Part shown: positions 45,319 through 55,800 of the stretch, piece by piece
Layout of the letters: every line of letters begins with the position of its first letter
How positions within the stretch are numbered: position 1 is the stretch's first letter
NCBI RefSeq assembly: GCF_011038785.1
Contig: NZ_JAAKDT010000002.1
Location: 62,001 to 126,000, forward strand
DNA: 64,000 nt
Origin: Parabacteroides sp. ZJ-118
GTDB taxonomy: Bacteria; Bacteroidota; Bacteroidia; Bacteroidales; Tannerellaceae
Reading direction: 5' to 3'
Notes under the pieces: model-generated
What the model was told of the DNA's origin: nothing
What the model saw: only the letters and a program-made list of their open reading frames with translations
Database searches by the model: none
Translations under genes and position numbers: made by a program

Positions 45319-45752
45319 GCCGAGGTGTTTATAACCTCTTTATTTCGGAAGAAGGAACAGTTGTTGTGCGCCGAGCCGGATAGCGATCGTATTCGTTCCT
45401 CCTCTGCAGAAGCCTTAACTGTGCATATGCGGACCAAAACTTGATTGTGTGGGCTCTGACTAATTTTGATCTGTAACGCATTACAGGCGATAGAGGGGCT
45501 AACGGATGGCATCGTTTTTATAGAGGCCTTGGAGACAGATGGTAGGGTATATATATACAGCCATAACAGACAATGGCTCCGGTATTTCTCCGGAACTATT
45601 GTCTGCCATCTTTACGCCTTCCTTCTCTACGAAATCCAGTGGCAGCGGTATCGGCCTCAGTATCTCCCACCGCACAACGTGATTGCATGGCGGTGATTTA
45701 ACCCGTTGATTCCTCGCCTGATGCCCGTACCGAGTTCCGTATGAAGCTGTAA
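45319..45752 (+). pseudogene. Remnant of a sensor histidine kinase (HATPase domain)
   Basis: Kinase pieces can be read in several frames in the right order. EVFITSLFRKKEQLL is the region after the H-box. AYADQNLIVWALTNFDL and then NALQAIEGLTDG form the N-box region, one frame apart. AITDNGSGISPELLSAIF is the G1/F box, and TKSSGSGIGLSIS is the G2 box. LHGGDLT and then VDSSPDARTEFRMKL with a stop at 45750-45752 form the usual kinase C-terminus. Two stops and at least four frameshifts lie between, and no start or H-box is left. Only the catalytic domain of a PAS/HisKA-type kinase remains, so it is a dead fragment. Confidence 0.85.
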
Positions 45753-45760
45753 TTGCCTGA

Positions 45761-48460
45761 TCAATACCCCAACTCAAACGGTTGTTCTACGGCAGGTACG
45801 CCTTCTGACATCCATTTAGGCATCTTCTCTTTTTTTAGGTAATGGTTGAAGAATTGGAACATGCGACGTTGGAAATCGATGCGGTTTGCCATATGCATCG
45901 GCCAATGCGGTTCGCCTGTATAATTCAGCAACCAGCAAGGTTTACCTAACCGTTTCATGGCAACGAAATACTCGATACCCTGGTACCAAGGCACATGACC
46001 ATCGGCATCGTTGTGCATGATCAATATTGGGGTCTGCACCTTATCCATCGTGAACAACGGCGAGTTTTCCAGATAACGAAGCGGCGAGTTCCATGGCGTA
46101 GCTCCTAAACGGCTTTGCGTATGCTCGTATTGGAAAGAACGAGCCATGCCGGAACCCCAACGGATACCGCCATAAGCGCTAAACATATTTACGACAGGCG
46201 CCCCAGATTCGATAGCGGAGAATAAATCCGTACGAGTCGCTAAATAAGCTACTTGGTAACCTCCCCAGCTATGTCCCTGCGCACCGATTCCTCTTTCGTC
46301 GATATATCCTTTGGCGATCATCATGGTGATACCCGGCATTAAGCAGTTATAGCAACTTTCCCCCGGATAACCATCTACATAGCGAATGTCCGGGTTGAAG
46401 ATGACGTATTCATTGCTATTGTATAAATGATAATCAATCGTAGAACGATGCGGCTCCGGCATACGGTAATTATATAAAGTCTCCGAATTCCGCTCGTAGA
46501 AGTTTACCATCATCGGGTACTTCTTGTTCGGATCAAAATTTGCCGGCTTATAAACGACACCTTCCAGTGGACGGCCGTCCAAGGAAATCCATGATACCAA
46601 CTCGGCGGTACCCCAGATAAAGCCCTCCTGCTGTTTGTCTCCATGAGTCAATTGCACGGATTTCTTGAACGCCAAGGTAGAATAGTGGATATCCGGGTAT
46701 CGCTGGAAGGTTTCCATCGTATAGATCACGTCGTCCGTATTCTTCGCCTTGTTGATAGATCGCAGCATGTAATTACCTGCCAGCAAAGTCTTCGGAACGG
46801 CCGGCGCGGAGAGGCGTGCGCTATAAAATCCGTATCCTTTTGTGATCTCGTTGAATCCTTTTAATAATTGTGGTTTACCGAGATCGATAAAACGAGCCTC
46901 TTTATCCAATTGTTCCAAGTGGTAGGAAAGTTTCTCCTTCCTTCCGTTCACGGTCAGGTTGATCGGAGGGATGGCTGCGGTCGGATCGAATTTCCAGATG
47001 TCATAACGATCATAGATCAAGAGATTTTGATCGTTTGCGGTCCAGCCGGCGGCTCCATGCGCATACGGATAATCGGGTACGTCGTTCTCCTCGTTCCAGG
47101 CCGGGAAGCTTTCCGGAGTAGTTAAGCGATATTGCTTACCTTCCGCCAAAGCGATCGTGTACCAACAGCTATCCGTCTCGCCATACCAATACGCATATTT
47201 ACCTTGTGGGGAGAGGCGGAAACGGCCATAATCCGCTTGGGCGATTTGCTTGCGCTCCCCGTTATCCAACGATACGGTATAATAGTCGCTGCGTGTGCGG
47301 GCCTCCCACATGGAAGACAATGAATACGGACGGGAAGTAGAAAGGAGCGCCAAGGGTGCGTCACCCTCATTACCCAATTGGATATTCGGTAATTCCTCAT
47401 TCGCCAATTGGAAGATAGAGCCGTTACCCAGATTATAAACCGCTTGATAGCTTTTCTTTAAGTCTTTTTTCTTGTTGTAATCCTGTACGGTATATTGTAC
47501 GGGCTCATCCCAACTCCAAACCTGTACGTTCGGACGATTCTCGGCTAGTTGAGTCGTATCTTTTTGCCTCGGCTCTGGAGAGGTGCCGAAAAACAGACGG
47601 GAAGCGGATTTCGAGAATTGAAGCATCCCGTTCTCATTGATTACCCATTCAGCGGGGAAAGCACTGTTTCCACGAGTGGCGATTTCTTGTGCGGGAGCGT
47701 TATGTTCGGATAGCCATAAGCTTAATGCTTTGTAAGAAGAATCCTTGTCGGCGCAATATAAGAAAGCCAACCGTTCCCCTTTTTCATCGAACGTGGCCTG
47801 TTTGAATACACCTTTTCCCTCTTTGATGAGCACCGGGCTTCCCTTCTCCGGATTCAAGGTGAATATACCCGCTTCTCCCTCCGCCGCACTCGTGTAATAT
47901 AGCACACCGCTTTTCTTGGCGAATTGGAAATCCGTTACGGCTGGAAACCGGAAGGTCTTGCTTCCATCCAGCGAGCGGACGTACAAGGTGGAGTCCTTCC
48001 GCCCTCTTTGATAAGCGATCCAATCTGCCTCGTCCGCTAATTTGAAGGTCTTGAGGGAGTCTATCGTCTCCTTTTTACCGGCGACGGAATAGATCACCAA
48101 AGTGTTCATTGGCATTTTATCCTTTTTTGTCTTCAAGATTTTCAAGGAATCAACCGTAGACTTCCTAGGTGTCTGTGTGACGACCAGATAATAAGAAGAG
48201 GCGGAGAATGCGAACTGACCGGCTGGGGAAAAAGTGGCGGCCTCTTGTCCTTGACCCGCGTATAAATAAACGGTAGCGTCACCTTCCCAAGGTTCCATCT
48301 TGCAAGCTACCCATTTTCCGTTGTCCGAGATCTCCCGGTCTGTGATTCGTTGCCAAGTGATCAGGTCATCAACTGTTAGGTTTTTAGAGGCGTTTTGCGC
48401 AAGGGTCGGGGAGAGACCTCCCAGGCAGGCGGCAAAAGCCAAGTACTTTAAGTGTTTCAT
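45761..48460 (-). CDS. Prolyl-oligopeptidase family (S9) peptidase
   Basis: The 899-aa protein has a signal peptide (MKHLKYLAFAACLGGLSPTLAQ), an N-terminal beta-propeller (residues about 25-600) and a C-terminal alpha/beta-hydrolase. The nucleophile Ser is in GAQGHSWGGYQVAY, the Asp in HNDADGHVPW and the His in GEPHWPMH. The family cleaves short peptides, often releasing dipeptides or acting as acylaminoacyl peptidases. It is the last gene of a six-gene minus-strand operon with SusC/SusD and two M28 peptidases, 55 bp after the second M28 gene. A periplasmic role in finishing imported peptides fits. Confidence 0.92.
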   Translation of the reverse strand: MKHLKYLAFAACLGGLSPTLAQNASKNLTVDDLITWQRITDREISDNGKWVACKMEPWEGDATVYLYAGQGQEAATFSPAGQFAFSASSYYLVVTQTPRKSTVDSLKILKTKKDKMPMNTLVIYSVAGKKETIDSLKTFKLADEADWIAYQRGRKDSTLYVRSLDGSKTFRFPAVTDFQFAKKSGVLYYTSAAEGEAGIFTLNPEKGSPVLIKEGKGVFKQATFDEKGERLAFLYCADKDSSYKALSLWLSEHNAPAQEIATRGNSAFPAEWVINENGMLQFSKSASRLFFGTSPEPRQKDTTQLAENRPNVQVWSWDEPVQYTVQDYNKKKDLKKSYQAVYNLGNGSIFQLANEELPNIQLGNEGDAPLALLSTSRPYSLSSMWEARTRSDYYTVSLDNGERKQIAQADYGRFRLSPQGKYAYWYGETDSCWYTIALAEGKQYRLTTPESFPAWNEENDVPDYPYAHGAAGWTANDQNLLIYDRYDIWKFDPTAAIPPINLTVNGRKEKLSYHLEQLDKEARFIDLGKPQLLKGFNEITKGYGFYSARLSAPAVPKTLLAGNYMLRSINKAKNTDDVIYTMETFQRYPDIHYSTLAFKKSVQLTHGDKQQEGFIWGTAELVSWISLDGRPLEGVVYKPANFDPNKKYPMMVNFYERNSETLYNYRMPEPHRSTIDYHLYNSNEYVIFNPDIRYVDGYPGESCYNCLMPGITMMIAKGYIDERGIGAQGHSWGGYQVAYLATRTDLFSAIESGAPVVNMFSAYGGIRWGSGMARSFQYEHTQSRLGATPWNSPLRYLENSPLFTMDKVQTPILIMHNDADGHVPWYQGIEYFVAMKRLGKPCWLLNYTGEPHWPMHMANRIDFQRRMFQFFNHYLKKEKMPKWMSEGVPAVEQPFELGY

Positions 48461-48515
48461 CGTGGTAACATTTTAATCGTGAAGCAAAGATAATGTTTTC
48501 TTCCCGAAGATCAGT

Positions 48516-50624
48516 CTAGAATGTAACAAGTCCAGCTTCTTTCAACATTTCAAGGAAACGTACGATGTCCTCCAATTTATCTGCGTCAGGGAATTGGGCA
48601 TCTTGCATTTTCTTGATATCCAATATGCTGTTCTTCCCGGATACGGTCAGTTTGGCGATATCGTCGCCATGCGCCAAGGTCGTGCGTGTATAAGTGCCGC
48701 CGGTTTTGGGGGACGGCTTATATTTTTCTGTCAATTCCTTCGGAATGGATCGAAGTACGCCATAACCGGTCTCTTTCACCTTCGCTGTAGAGCGGGGGAA
48801 TATTTTGGAAGCACTCTTCTCTTCCTCTGTCAGTTCGATACGCTTAATGGGTACTATCTTTAACACAGTCGCACGTGCTTTCATCGCGGCATCGATCTCT
48901 TTGTGATTACTTGCGCTTTTCTCTTGCAGGGTGTTTTGCAGCGAGGCGATGTGATTTCTCAAGAGGGAGCTGGACGGTGCTAATTCCAGAATACTTTCTA
49001 ATGTCGCCTTCTCATTGATTAACAAGGCATCTTGGTTGAATTTCGCCTTCTTGTAGGAAGCGGTAAACAGCTCTCCTGTCGTTTGATACAGCAGAGTGAG
49101 GTCATCGTTCGCTTTGATCGACATCCGTTTAGCAGCGTTGGAGGCGACCTCGTTGGCGATCGCTAGCGCTTGGTTCTCATCGGCGGCCGCGATCGTATAA
49201 GCCGTAGCGGCGGCAAGGACGATGGCCCGATGCAATTGCGTAGGATCGCAGATGGAAGGACGGTCGCCGGAGGTATGGTAGTAGTTGTCCGGCCAAGTGA
49301 TCATGATAACACCCGGTACCTGAACCCCCCAGTCGCTGAATACTTCATGATCCGAGTATCCGTAGTGGGCGTTGATTGAATAGTAGAAAGGATCTTGTGA
49401 CCCGGTGAGGCTGTACACTGGTTTCAGTGCGTCCGGTCGCCCCATTCCGGTAGCGACGAATGACTTGTTTGTCGCGCCCATGTAATGGTAGAACGATTCG
49501 GCTACGTCGTTCAGGTAATGCGGGTTCCCCATGGTGGTGCGATGCAAGCAATAGAAAGAGCCGCTCTTGCTCAACCACAAGCCTACCATATCCAGGTTTA
49601 TGTTGCAAAGCGTTCTGTCGAGTATCTCCTTGTTCTGCTTGGCCCAAGGTATGGTTCCTTGGAATTCCGGGACCCAGATGAAGCGTATGCTCCGTTTCGG
49701 GCGAGGTAGTTTACCGCTATCGAACAAATTGTTTAAGGTACGTGCCACTTCTAGCAGGGCGGCCGATCCGGAGATATTGTCATTGGCCCCCAGCTTCACG
49801 TATCCCTCGAAGAGGTGTGCGGAGAAGATGACCTCTTCCGCATTCGGGTCGGTGCCGGGGATGAGGCAAGTGGGGACTTCAATGTCTGTTTCCTCTTCCA
49901 TGGTCTCTACCTTGGCGTGAACGGTGATTTTCTCTCCTCTCAACAAACGATCGCGCAACGCATACCCGTCTCTAGGCGTTAGATTGAAGCAGAAAGTCGG
50001 TCTTTGGCCGCGAATACCGCTGTTGGGGATCTGTAGCGGATCAATCAAAGGACGGGGTGAGTAGTAGCTGATGATGCCTACGGCTCCGGCCTCTACTGCC
50101 TTGTCATGTACCCGGGAGGCAGCGGCTTCGGTGACGGCGATTTTCCCTTTGAGGTCTACCGCCTTGATCTCATGCGCCTCCCCCCGGCCGATCCACGCTA
50201 GTTGGGCGGTGATATCTGCGTTCTTGCTCCCTTGCCCCAAGATGGCAGCAAGATCTTGGTAATCGGCGATCTTGACTTGTTTCGGGGATACCTCCCATAA
50301 GGAGGCGCTTATCCCATCCCAAGTCTTGGTCTTGCCGACCCGTTCGGTCTTGGCGTTCTGTATGCCAAATCCCTTCAGTTTATCTACCACGTACCTCGAT
50401 TCCATGAACAGGCCTTGGTAGTCCGCATGTTTTCGGTCTCTCTCGTATGGTGCGATATCTATGATGTAATGATAGGCCCTGTCTCCGGACGATTCTCCGA
50501 TGAGCAGGTCGTAATACGTCTCATTCAACAGGCTGTGGTTGAATGGTGTCGTGTAGTTCTGTCCGTTCGCTACGAAAGCGAGCCAGGTCAGGACAAAAAT
50601 AATAGCATCTCTTTTGTAATTCAT
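48516..50624 (-). CDS. M28-family peptidase with PA-type insert
   Basis: The 702-aa protein has a signal peptide (DAIIFVLTWLAFVANGQ). A protease-associated-like domain (LKGKIAVTEAAASRVHDKAVEAGAVGII) precedes the catalytic domain. Metal and catalytic motifs are FSAHLFEGYVKLGANDNISG, WVPEFQGT, NLDMVG and NYYHTSGD. The first ligand motif is H-L-F where most M28 peptidases have HLD; the NDN motif still supplies an Asp, as in the DUF4910-like branch. It probably trims peptides as an aminopeptidase. It lies 11 bp after the DUF1735 gene in the peptide-use operon. Confidence 0.85.
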   Translation of the reverse strand: MNYKRDAIIFVLTWLAFVANGQNYTTPFNHSLLNETYYDLLIGESSGDRAYHYIIDIAPYERDRKHADYQGLFMESRYVVDKLKGFGIQNAKTERVGKTKTWDGISASLWEVSPKQVKIADYQDLAAILGQGSKNADITAQLAWIGRGEAHEIKAVDLKGKIAVTEAAASRVHDKAVEAGAVGIISYYSPRPLIDPLQIPNSGIRGQRPTFCFNLTPRDGYALRDRLLRGEKITVHAKVETMEEETDIEVPTCLIPGTDPNAEEVIFSAHLFEGYVKLGANDNISGSAALLEVARTLNNLFDSGKLPRPKRSIRFIWVPEFQGTIPWAKQNKEILDRTLCNINLDMVGLWLSKSGSFYCLHRTTMGNPHYLNDVAESFYHYMGATNKSFVATGMGRPDALKPVYSLTGSQDPFYYSINAHYGYSDHEVFSDWGVQVPGVIMITWPDNYYHTSGDRPSICDPTQLHRAIVLAAATAYTIAAADENQALAIANEVASNAAKRMSIKANDDLTLLYQTTGELFTASYKKAKFNQDALLINEKATLESILELAPSSSLLRNHIASLQNTLQEKSASNHKEIDAAMKARATVLKIVPIKRIELTEEEKSASKIFPRSTAKVKETGYGVLRSIPKELTEKYKPSPKTGGTYTRTTLAHGDDIAKLTVSGKNSILDIKKMQDAQFPDADKLEDIVRFLEMLKEAGLVTF

Positions 50625-50635
50625 ATTGCGATGAT

Positions 50636-51169
50636 TTATTTAATTGTAATCAAGAATACCATGGTATTGAAATTACCACTTACCGTGTACTGGGCAGGAG
50701 CGCTTTCGATACGTAACGGAAGTGCGTATGTCTCGCCGGATACCAGTTCGCTGTTTGTCAGGTCTATTGTCAGATTGGCCTGTGCGCTCTGGTTATTAAG
50801 CTTTGTCCGGTCTGTAGGGTCTATGTCGGAGGCCTTCCTGATCGTCATGATCAGCGGGAAGTTGAGGTTATAGCTGGAAGCCGGTAGCGTTTTTGCCTGG
50901 TTTGGCAGCAAACTTTCGTCTATACCTACGACAACGGGGATCTCCTCTGTGATATCTCTCCAGTCTGCGATGCTGTAATTCACATATAACGGTGTGGTGA
51001 TCGACGTACTGCCAGCTTTGTAGCTCAGGCTGAGTGAATGATTTACGTAGGGAAGCTCGATAACGGGCTTCTGGTTCTCAAAATCATACAAATACTCATC
51101 ATCTAGGCACGAGGTCATTAGGACAATTGTACAGATGGATAAAAATAAGGATGTTATTTTACTTTTCAT
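50636..51169 (-). CDS. DUF1735 lipoprotein
   Basis: This 177-aa lipoprotein (LMTSC, Cys21, then LDD) has a DUF1735-like fold: VIELPYVNHSLSLSYKAGSTSITTPLYV, and a second half with LTIDLTNSELVSGETYALPLRIE. Such lipoproteins are often encoded just after SusD genes and bind ligand at the cell surface. It lies 20 bp after susD and 11 bp before the M28 gene. In this operon peptide rather than glycan binding is likely. Confidence 0.8.
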   Translation of the reverse strand: MKSKITSLFLSICTIVLMTSCLDDEYLYDFENQKPVIELPYVNHSLSLSYKAGSTSITTPLYVNYSIADWRDITEEIPVVVGIDESLLPNQAKTLPASSYNLNFPLIMTIRKASDIDPTDRTKLNNQSAQANLTIDLTNSELVSGETYALPLRIESAPAQYTVSGNFNTMVFLITIK

Positions 51170-51189
51170 GCTTTCTCTGTTTTAGTTGA

Positions 51190-52878
51190 TTATTGGAATG
51201 TAGTTGATTTTTGCAAATCCGGATTCTCTTTGTCCCAGAAAATTAATGTCGTGAAAACGTCGATATCGCTTCTGTAATTATCCGGGTTTAAGTTCTTCTC
51301 CGTGTTCGGATAGAGGAAGCGAGCCATCATTTTGTTGCTGTATTGCGCACAGTTGGATGCATGTAATACCGGTAAGTCTGTGCGACGGACCTCACTCCAT
51401 GCCTCTAATGGGTCTACCATGTACAGGCTTAACCATTTCTGGGTTTGGATAGCGTTCATCTTCTGTTCCGTAGTAGTCATCAAGTCCCAGTTCACGGCTG
51501 CGTCGTTTTGCGATAAGTACTCGATGGCAGCCTCGGCAGCCGTGCCGGTGATGGCAGGTCTGGCACCTGCGGGGCGAGAGAGAGCTGGCCATGTGGAGGC
51601 ATCGCTCCGCAAAGCGGTCTCATAGGTGTTGAACAGAGAAATGACAGCCTCCTCGTAATATTTCTTGGCAGCGGCATCTCCACCGTCTATCAATTTGCGT
51701 AGAGCAGCTTCAGCTAAGTAAAATCCTACCAATGAGCCTTGCATTACGATGATGTTCTGCGCAGGGCCGGTCTCTTGATCGCAAGTCTTGGATACGACTC
51801 CGAAGCCGATTTTTGAGGCGTAGTTGGTTTGCGCCGGCGACATTTGCCCAAACGGTACTCCGATGTAATATTCATCCTCTAAATCAAAGCGATCGTAATT
51901 GGCCCGTCCGTTCGCGTCGTTCGCTAGATATCTGCGCGGGTCTACGAATACACGGAGTAATGGATTGTTGGTATTGCGCAAGCGGCTGACTACTTCCTCA
52001 GTCGGCACGGACGATTTGTGTCCGGAGTACTCTTTGTCTAGGTAGGTGTATCCATATAAGTAGTAGAGTGGGTTCATTTTTACATAAGTTGAGCCGTTTA
52101 CAGTGGACTGTCCTTTGTAATATCCCGGGTTACTGGTTGCGTTCTCGCCGATACTCATAACCTTGTCTTGTACGGCCTTGATCTTCGCCGATACGTCGCT
52201 CACGTTGGAGATACGCATCAACAAGCTCAATTGGAGGGATGCCGCGTAACGTTTCCACGCTTTAAAGTCACCTCCGAAGTAGATGTCGGCAGAGGTTAAT
52301 GCCCCTTTGTTGTAAGTTGTGTTTGCTAGCGTTTGGTCGCATAGCCCAATCGCTTGGTCTAGCATTTCGATCAAGCCGTTATAGATGGTAGCTGCATCAT
52401 CATATTTAGGGGTCAGATATTCACTTCCCGCACTGGCCTCGGTGAAAGGTACGTCGCCGAACATGTCTACCAAACGGCGGAACTCGTATGCTTGCAAAGT
52501 CTTGGATATCGCTTCGAAACCGGTATCGCCGCTCTCGATCGCCTTTCTCTCTATGTTCTTTAGATTGGCGATACGGCTATACGGACGTCTCCAGTAGTCA
52601 TCGAAACTTTGTGGCATAACACCGCCTGTCAAAAACGGATAGGTGCCGGAATAATCGCCGGATTTCGTCGTGTGCTCGGCCAAAAAATGGACGTTGGAGG
52701 AAGAGATCCGGTAATAGCATTCATCGTTTTGCACGGAAGTCAGCAGCAAATCGCTTGACACGGTGCTTTCCAATGCTTCGTTCGGGTTTTTGTTCACGTC
52801 CAGCCAGTCGGAGCAACCGCTCAGGCCCAGAAGTGTACCACTTAAACAAATTGTATATAATAAAATCTTTTTCATCAT
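51190..52878 (-). CDS. SusD/RagB-like surface lipoprotein
   Basis: The 562-aa lipoprotein has lipobox LSGC (Cys22) followed by the SusD signature SDWLDVNKNPNEA. The TPR-like helical core is visible (LKNIERKAIESGDTGFEAISKTLQAYEFRRLVDMFGDVPFTEA), and the C-terminal part has QTQKWLSLYMVDPLEAWSEVRRTDLP. It is of the SusD-2 type. It would cap the SusC channel at 52899-56063 and bind the substrate before import. Peptidases in the same operon make oligopeptides the likely substrate, as for RagAB. Confidence 0.92.
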   Translation of the reverse strand: MMKKILLYTICLSGTLLGLSGCSDWLDVNKNPNEALESTVSSDLLLTSVQNDECYYRISSSNVHFLAEHTTKSGDYSGTYPFLTGGVMPQSFDDYWRRPYSRIANLKNIERKAIESGDTGFEAISKTLQAYEFRRLVDMFGDVPFTEASAGSEYLTPKYDDAATIYNGLIEMLDQAIGLCDQTLANTTYNKGALTSADIYFGGDFKAWKRYAASLQLSLLMRISNVSDVSAKIKAVQDKVMSIGENATSNPGYYKGQSTVNGSTYVKMNPLYYLYGYTYLDKEYSGHKSSVPTEEVVSRLRNTNNPLLRVFVDPRRYLANDANGRANYDRFDLEDEYYIGVPFGQMSPAQTNYASKIGFGVVSKTCDQETGPAQNIIVMQGSLVGFYLAEAALRKLIDGGDAAAKKYYEEAVISLFNTYETALRSDASTWPALSRPAGARPAITGTAAEAAIEYLSQNDAAVNWDLMTTTEQKMNAIQTQKWLSLYMVDPLEAWSEVRRTDLPVLHASNCAQYSNKMMARFLYPNTEKNLNPDNYRSDIDVFTTLIFWDKENPDLQKSTTFQ

Positions 52879-52898
52879 GTTCTAGGTGATATGATATG

Positions 52899-55800
52899 TT
52901 AGAATGAAACCAATATATTAAAACCGTAAGTACGTGTAGATGCGGAACCGGTTCCCGCGTAACCGGTAATGTTCCGGTTGTAGGAGGTTCCGGTGATGTT
53001 ACTGTTTCTGCCTGCGCTCGTGAAATCAGGATCTCCCCAGATATTGGTTTTTGGAGTCCACATGAACAAGTTACGCCCGACAAGGCTGATAGAGGCTCTC
53101 TGTATGAAACCGATCTTCTGGATCAAACGTTTGGGAACATCGTAGTTCAAGGATAACTCGCGTAATCTCCAGGAAGCGGCGCTGACGATTTGATTGGCCT
53201 TGCATTGATTATAAGTCCCGTTCCAGAAATTATCGCCACCATCGTACACTGTGATATTTGTGTTGTCTTGGTAAGATACGTTGCCGTTCGCGTCTACCTG
53301 TTCGATCACGGAGTTCGGGAATACGAAACGCTGACGGCCTGCTGTCGAAGATAGGTAAGAAGATCCGGTAAACAACATATTGCTTTCAACGCCGAATCGT
53401 GTTACGTGACCGCTACGGTAATCGAATGTCGCTCCAAGACTGAAGTCTTTCCAGCGCATGTTGGTGGTTAGTCCGATGCGCACGGTCGGTTCTGTCGTCC
53501 CGCAGGCGATCAAGTCACCGGCAGTCGGCATACCGTTCGAGCTGTTGACAATCACTTTCCCCTCTTCGTTACGTTTCCAATCCGTCGCCTTGATGACGGG
53601 AAAGCTCTCGTTCAATACAGCGTAGACTGGCATTTCATCGCCGCTGTCATCCAGCATTAACTCGATCGCATCTCCGGCTAATTCCGTCACTTTCGTGTTG
53701 ATAAAGGTTGCGTTGGCTCCTACGATCCATTGGAAATCTCCTAGTTTTAAGAGCGGCGTGATACGCAAGTCTAGTTCCAGACCTTTACCTTTCATCGTAC
53801 CGGCGTTGATATAACGTGCGTCGAATCCCGTAGAGGAAGCGATGCTGATAGGTACGGTCTGGTTCGTTGTCGTTTGGTGATAAACGGCAGCCTCCAAAGA
53901 GATACGGTTGTTCAGGAAGCCAAATTCCGCGCCGATCTCGTACTCCGTCGTGAACTCCGGCTCCAGGTCTTTGCTATACAACGTGGAGTTGAGCTTATAG
54001 GCCGTCAATGTCCCGTACGGGAAATAGTTGTTGATAGATGCTGTATTCTCCAAGCTGTAGGGCTGTACGTTCACGGTTCCCACTCTTGCCGCGGATGCCC
54101 GTACCTTGAAGTGATTGAAGATTTCGCTTTTCATGGAAGGGATCGCATCAGTCAATACGACAGAAGCGTTCGCGCTTGGGTAGAAGAACGACCAGTGAGA
54201 CGGGTCCAACAGGGAAGTCCAGTCATTACGTCCCGTGACTTGTAGGAAAGCCCAGTTCTTATAGCTTAAATCCAAACTGCCGAATAGACCGGTCTTACGA
54301 GTACGGCTCCAGCGGTTGGATCCGTTCAGCTCTCCGATCTTGTTCTTTAAGTTGTAGAAGTCGTCCAATGCCAGGTTGCTGGCGGACGCTTGCTTGTATT
54401 CAGAGTAGATGTCTTGTAGCGAATAACCGACCATCGCTTTCAGTTCAAAGTCCTCGCCGAATTGATGGTTGAAGAAGGCCATGAAGTCCATGTTGAAACG
54501 GCTGTTCAGATTGGATGCCGTATTATAGGCCGAGTACTGGTCTGTGCTAGCTTGGTAGATATTGTTAGCGGCCCACGTGGAGTAATGGAACGCCTCGGTC
54601 GTGATGTTGGTGTTGTTGATACCCAAGTTCACGCCGGCACGAGCCATGAAACGTAGCCACTTGAATGCCTCGTAATTCAACTCGATAGAACCGGCCAATC
54701 GGTCTTGGCGTGTTTTACGGCGATGCGTGTCGATCTGGAAGAATGGATTTGGATAATAGTCATTGATCCACTCATTGGGATTGGCTCCGGTACCATTTTC
54801 CTCGCGCCAGTTCTTGAAATCAGACAGATCGAAGTTTGCCGGTGTATTAATCAAACTGTAGATTCCGGAGGAGGAGTTCGTATTCATGTCGAAATTCGAA
54901 TGCGTATAGGTAGCTTTCGCACTGGCCGAGAAGTTCTTGTAATTACGGCTGGCGTTGAAACGCACGGTCTGGCGGTCGGAATCGTCACCACTGATGATAC
55001 CGCTCTGGTCTAGACGTTGGTAAGAAAGATACATGCTTCCATGATCGTCGCTGGAAGAGTAAGACACGTCGTGTTGGATACCCAGGCCTGTCTCATAGAA
55101 GTTCTTGCGTCCGTCTTTCGCATATTGATACGGGCGTGTTAGGTAATACCCCTCTTCGGTACCGTCGTATAGCGGGCTACCTACCTCGATCATGCCACCA
55201 TCGAATTCGGGGCCGTACTGTTGGTTCTCGTCTGAGGTGTAATAGTCGAAGTTGGGAACACCCAGTAGGTCATCTGTATGGCCCTGTCCGAAACGGGTTT
55301 GGAACTTGGGCAGATAAGCGACCTGGTTCATGGTTGTCGTTAAAGAGTAGGTGATGTTCGGCTTACCTTTCGCTCCTGTCTTAGTGGTTACGATCAAGAC
55401 ACCGTTGGCTGCTTCCGAGCCGTAGAGCGCGGCAGCGGAGGCGCCTTTCAAGACGGATATATTGTCGATATCGTTGGGATTGAGTGATTGCAGGAAGTTG
55501 ATAGGGGTCTGCACGCCATCCAATACCAATAAGGCTGAGTTATCTCCCTTGAAAGAGCGGGCGCCACGCAGTGTCACACGGGTCTCTTGGTCGAGGGCAG
55601 CCGAGGTGACGTTGATTTGCAAGCCGGATACCTTTCCGCTCAACGCGGTGGTGGCATCCGATCCTTTCGCCATGTTTAGCTCCTCGTTATCCACTTTCGC
55701 CGTGGAGTAGCCGATGGCTTTCGCCTGACGTTGGATACCCAAGGCGGTGACGACGACTTCATCGATCGTCTGCGTGTCTGCTTTTAGTAGGATCTTTACC

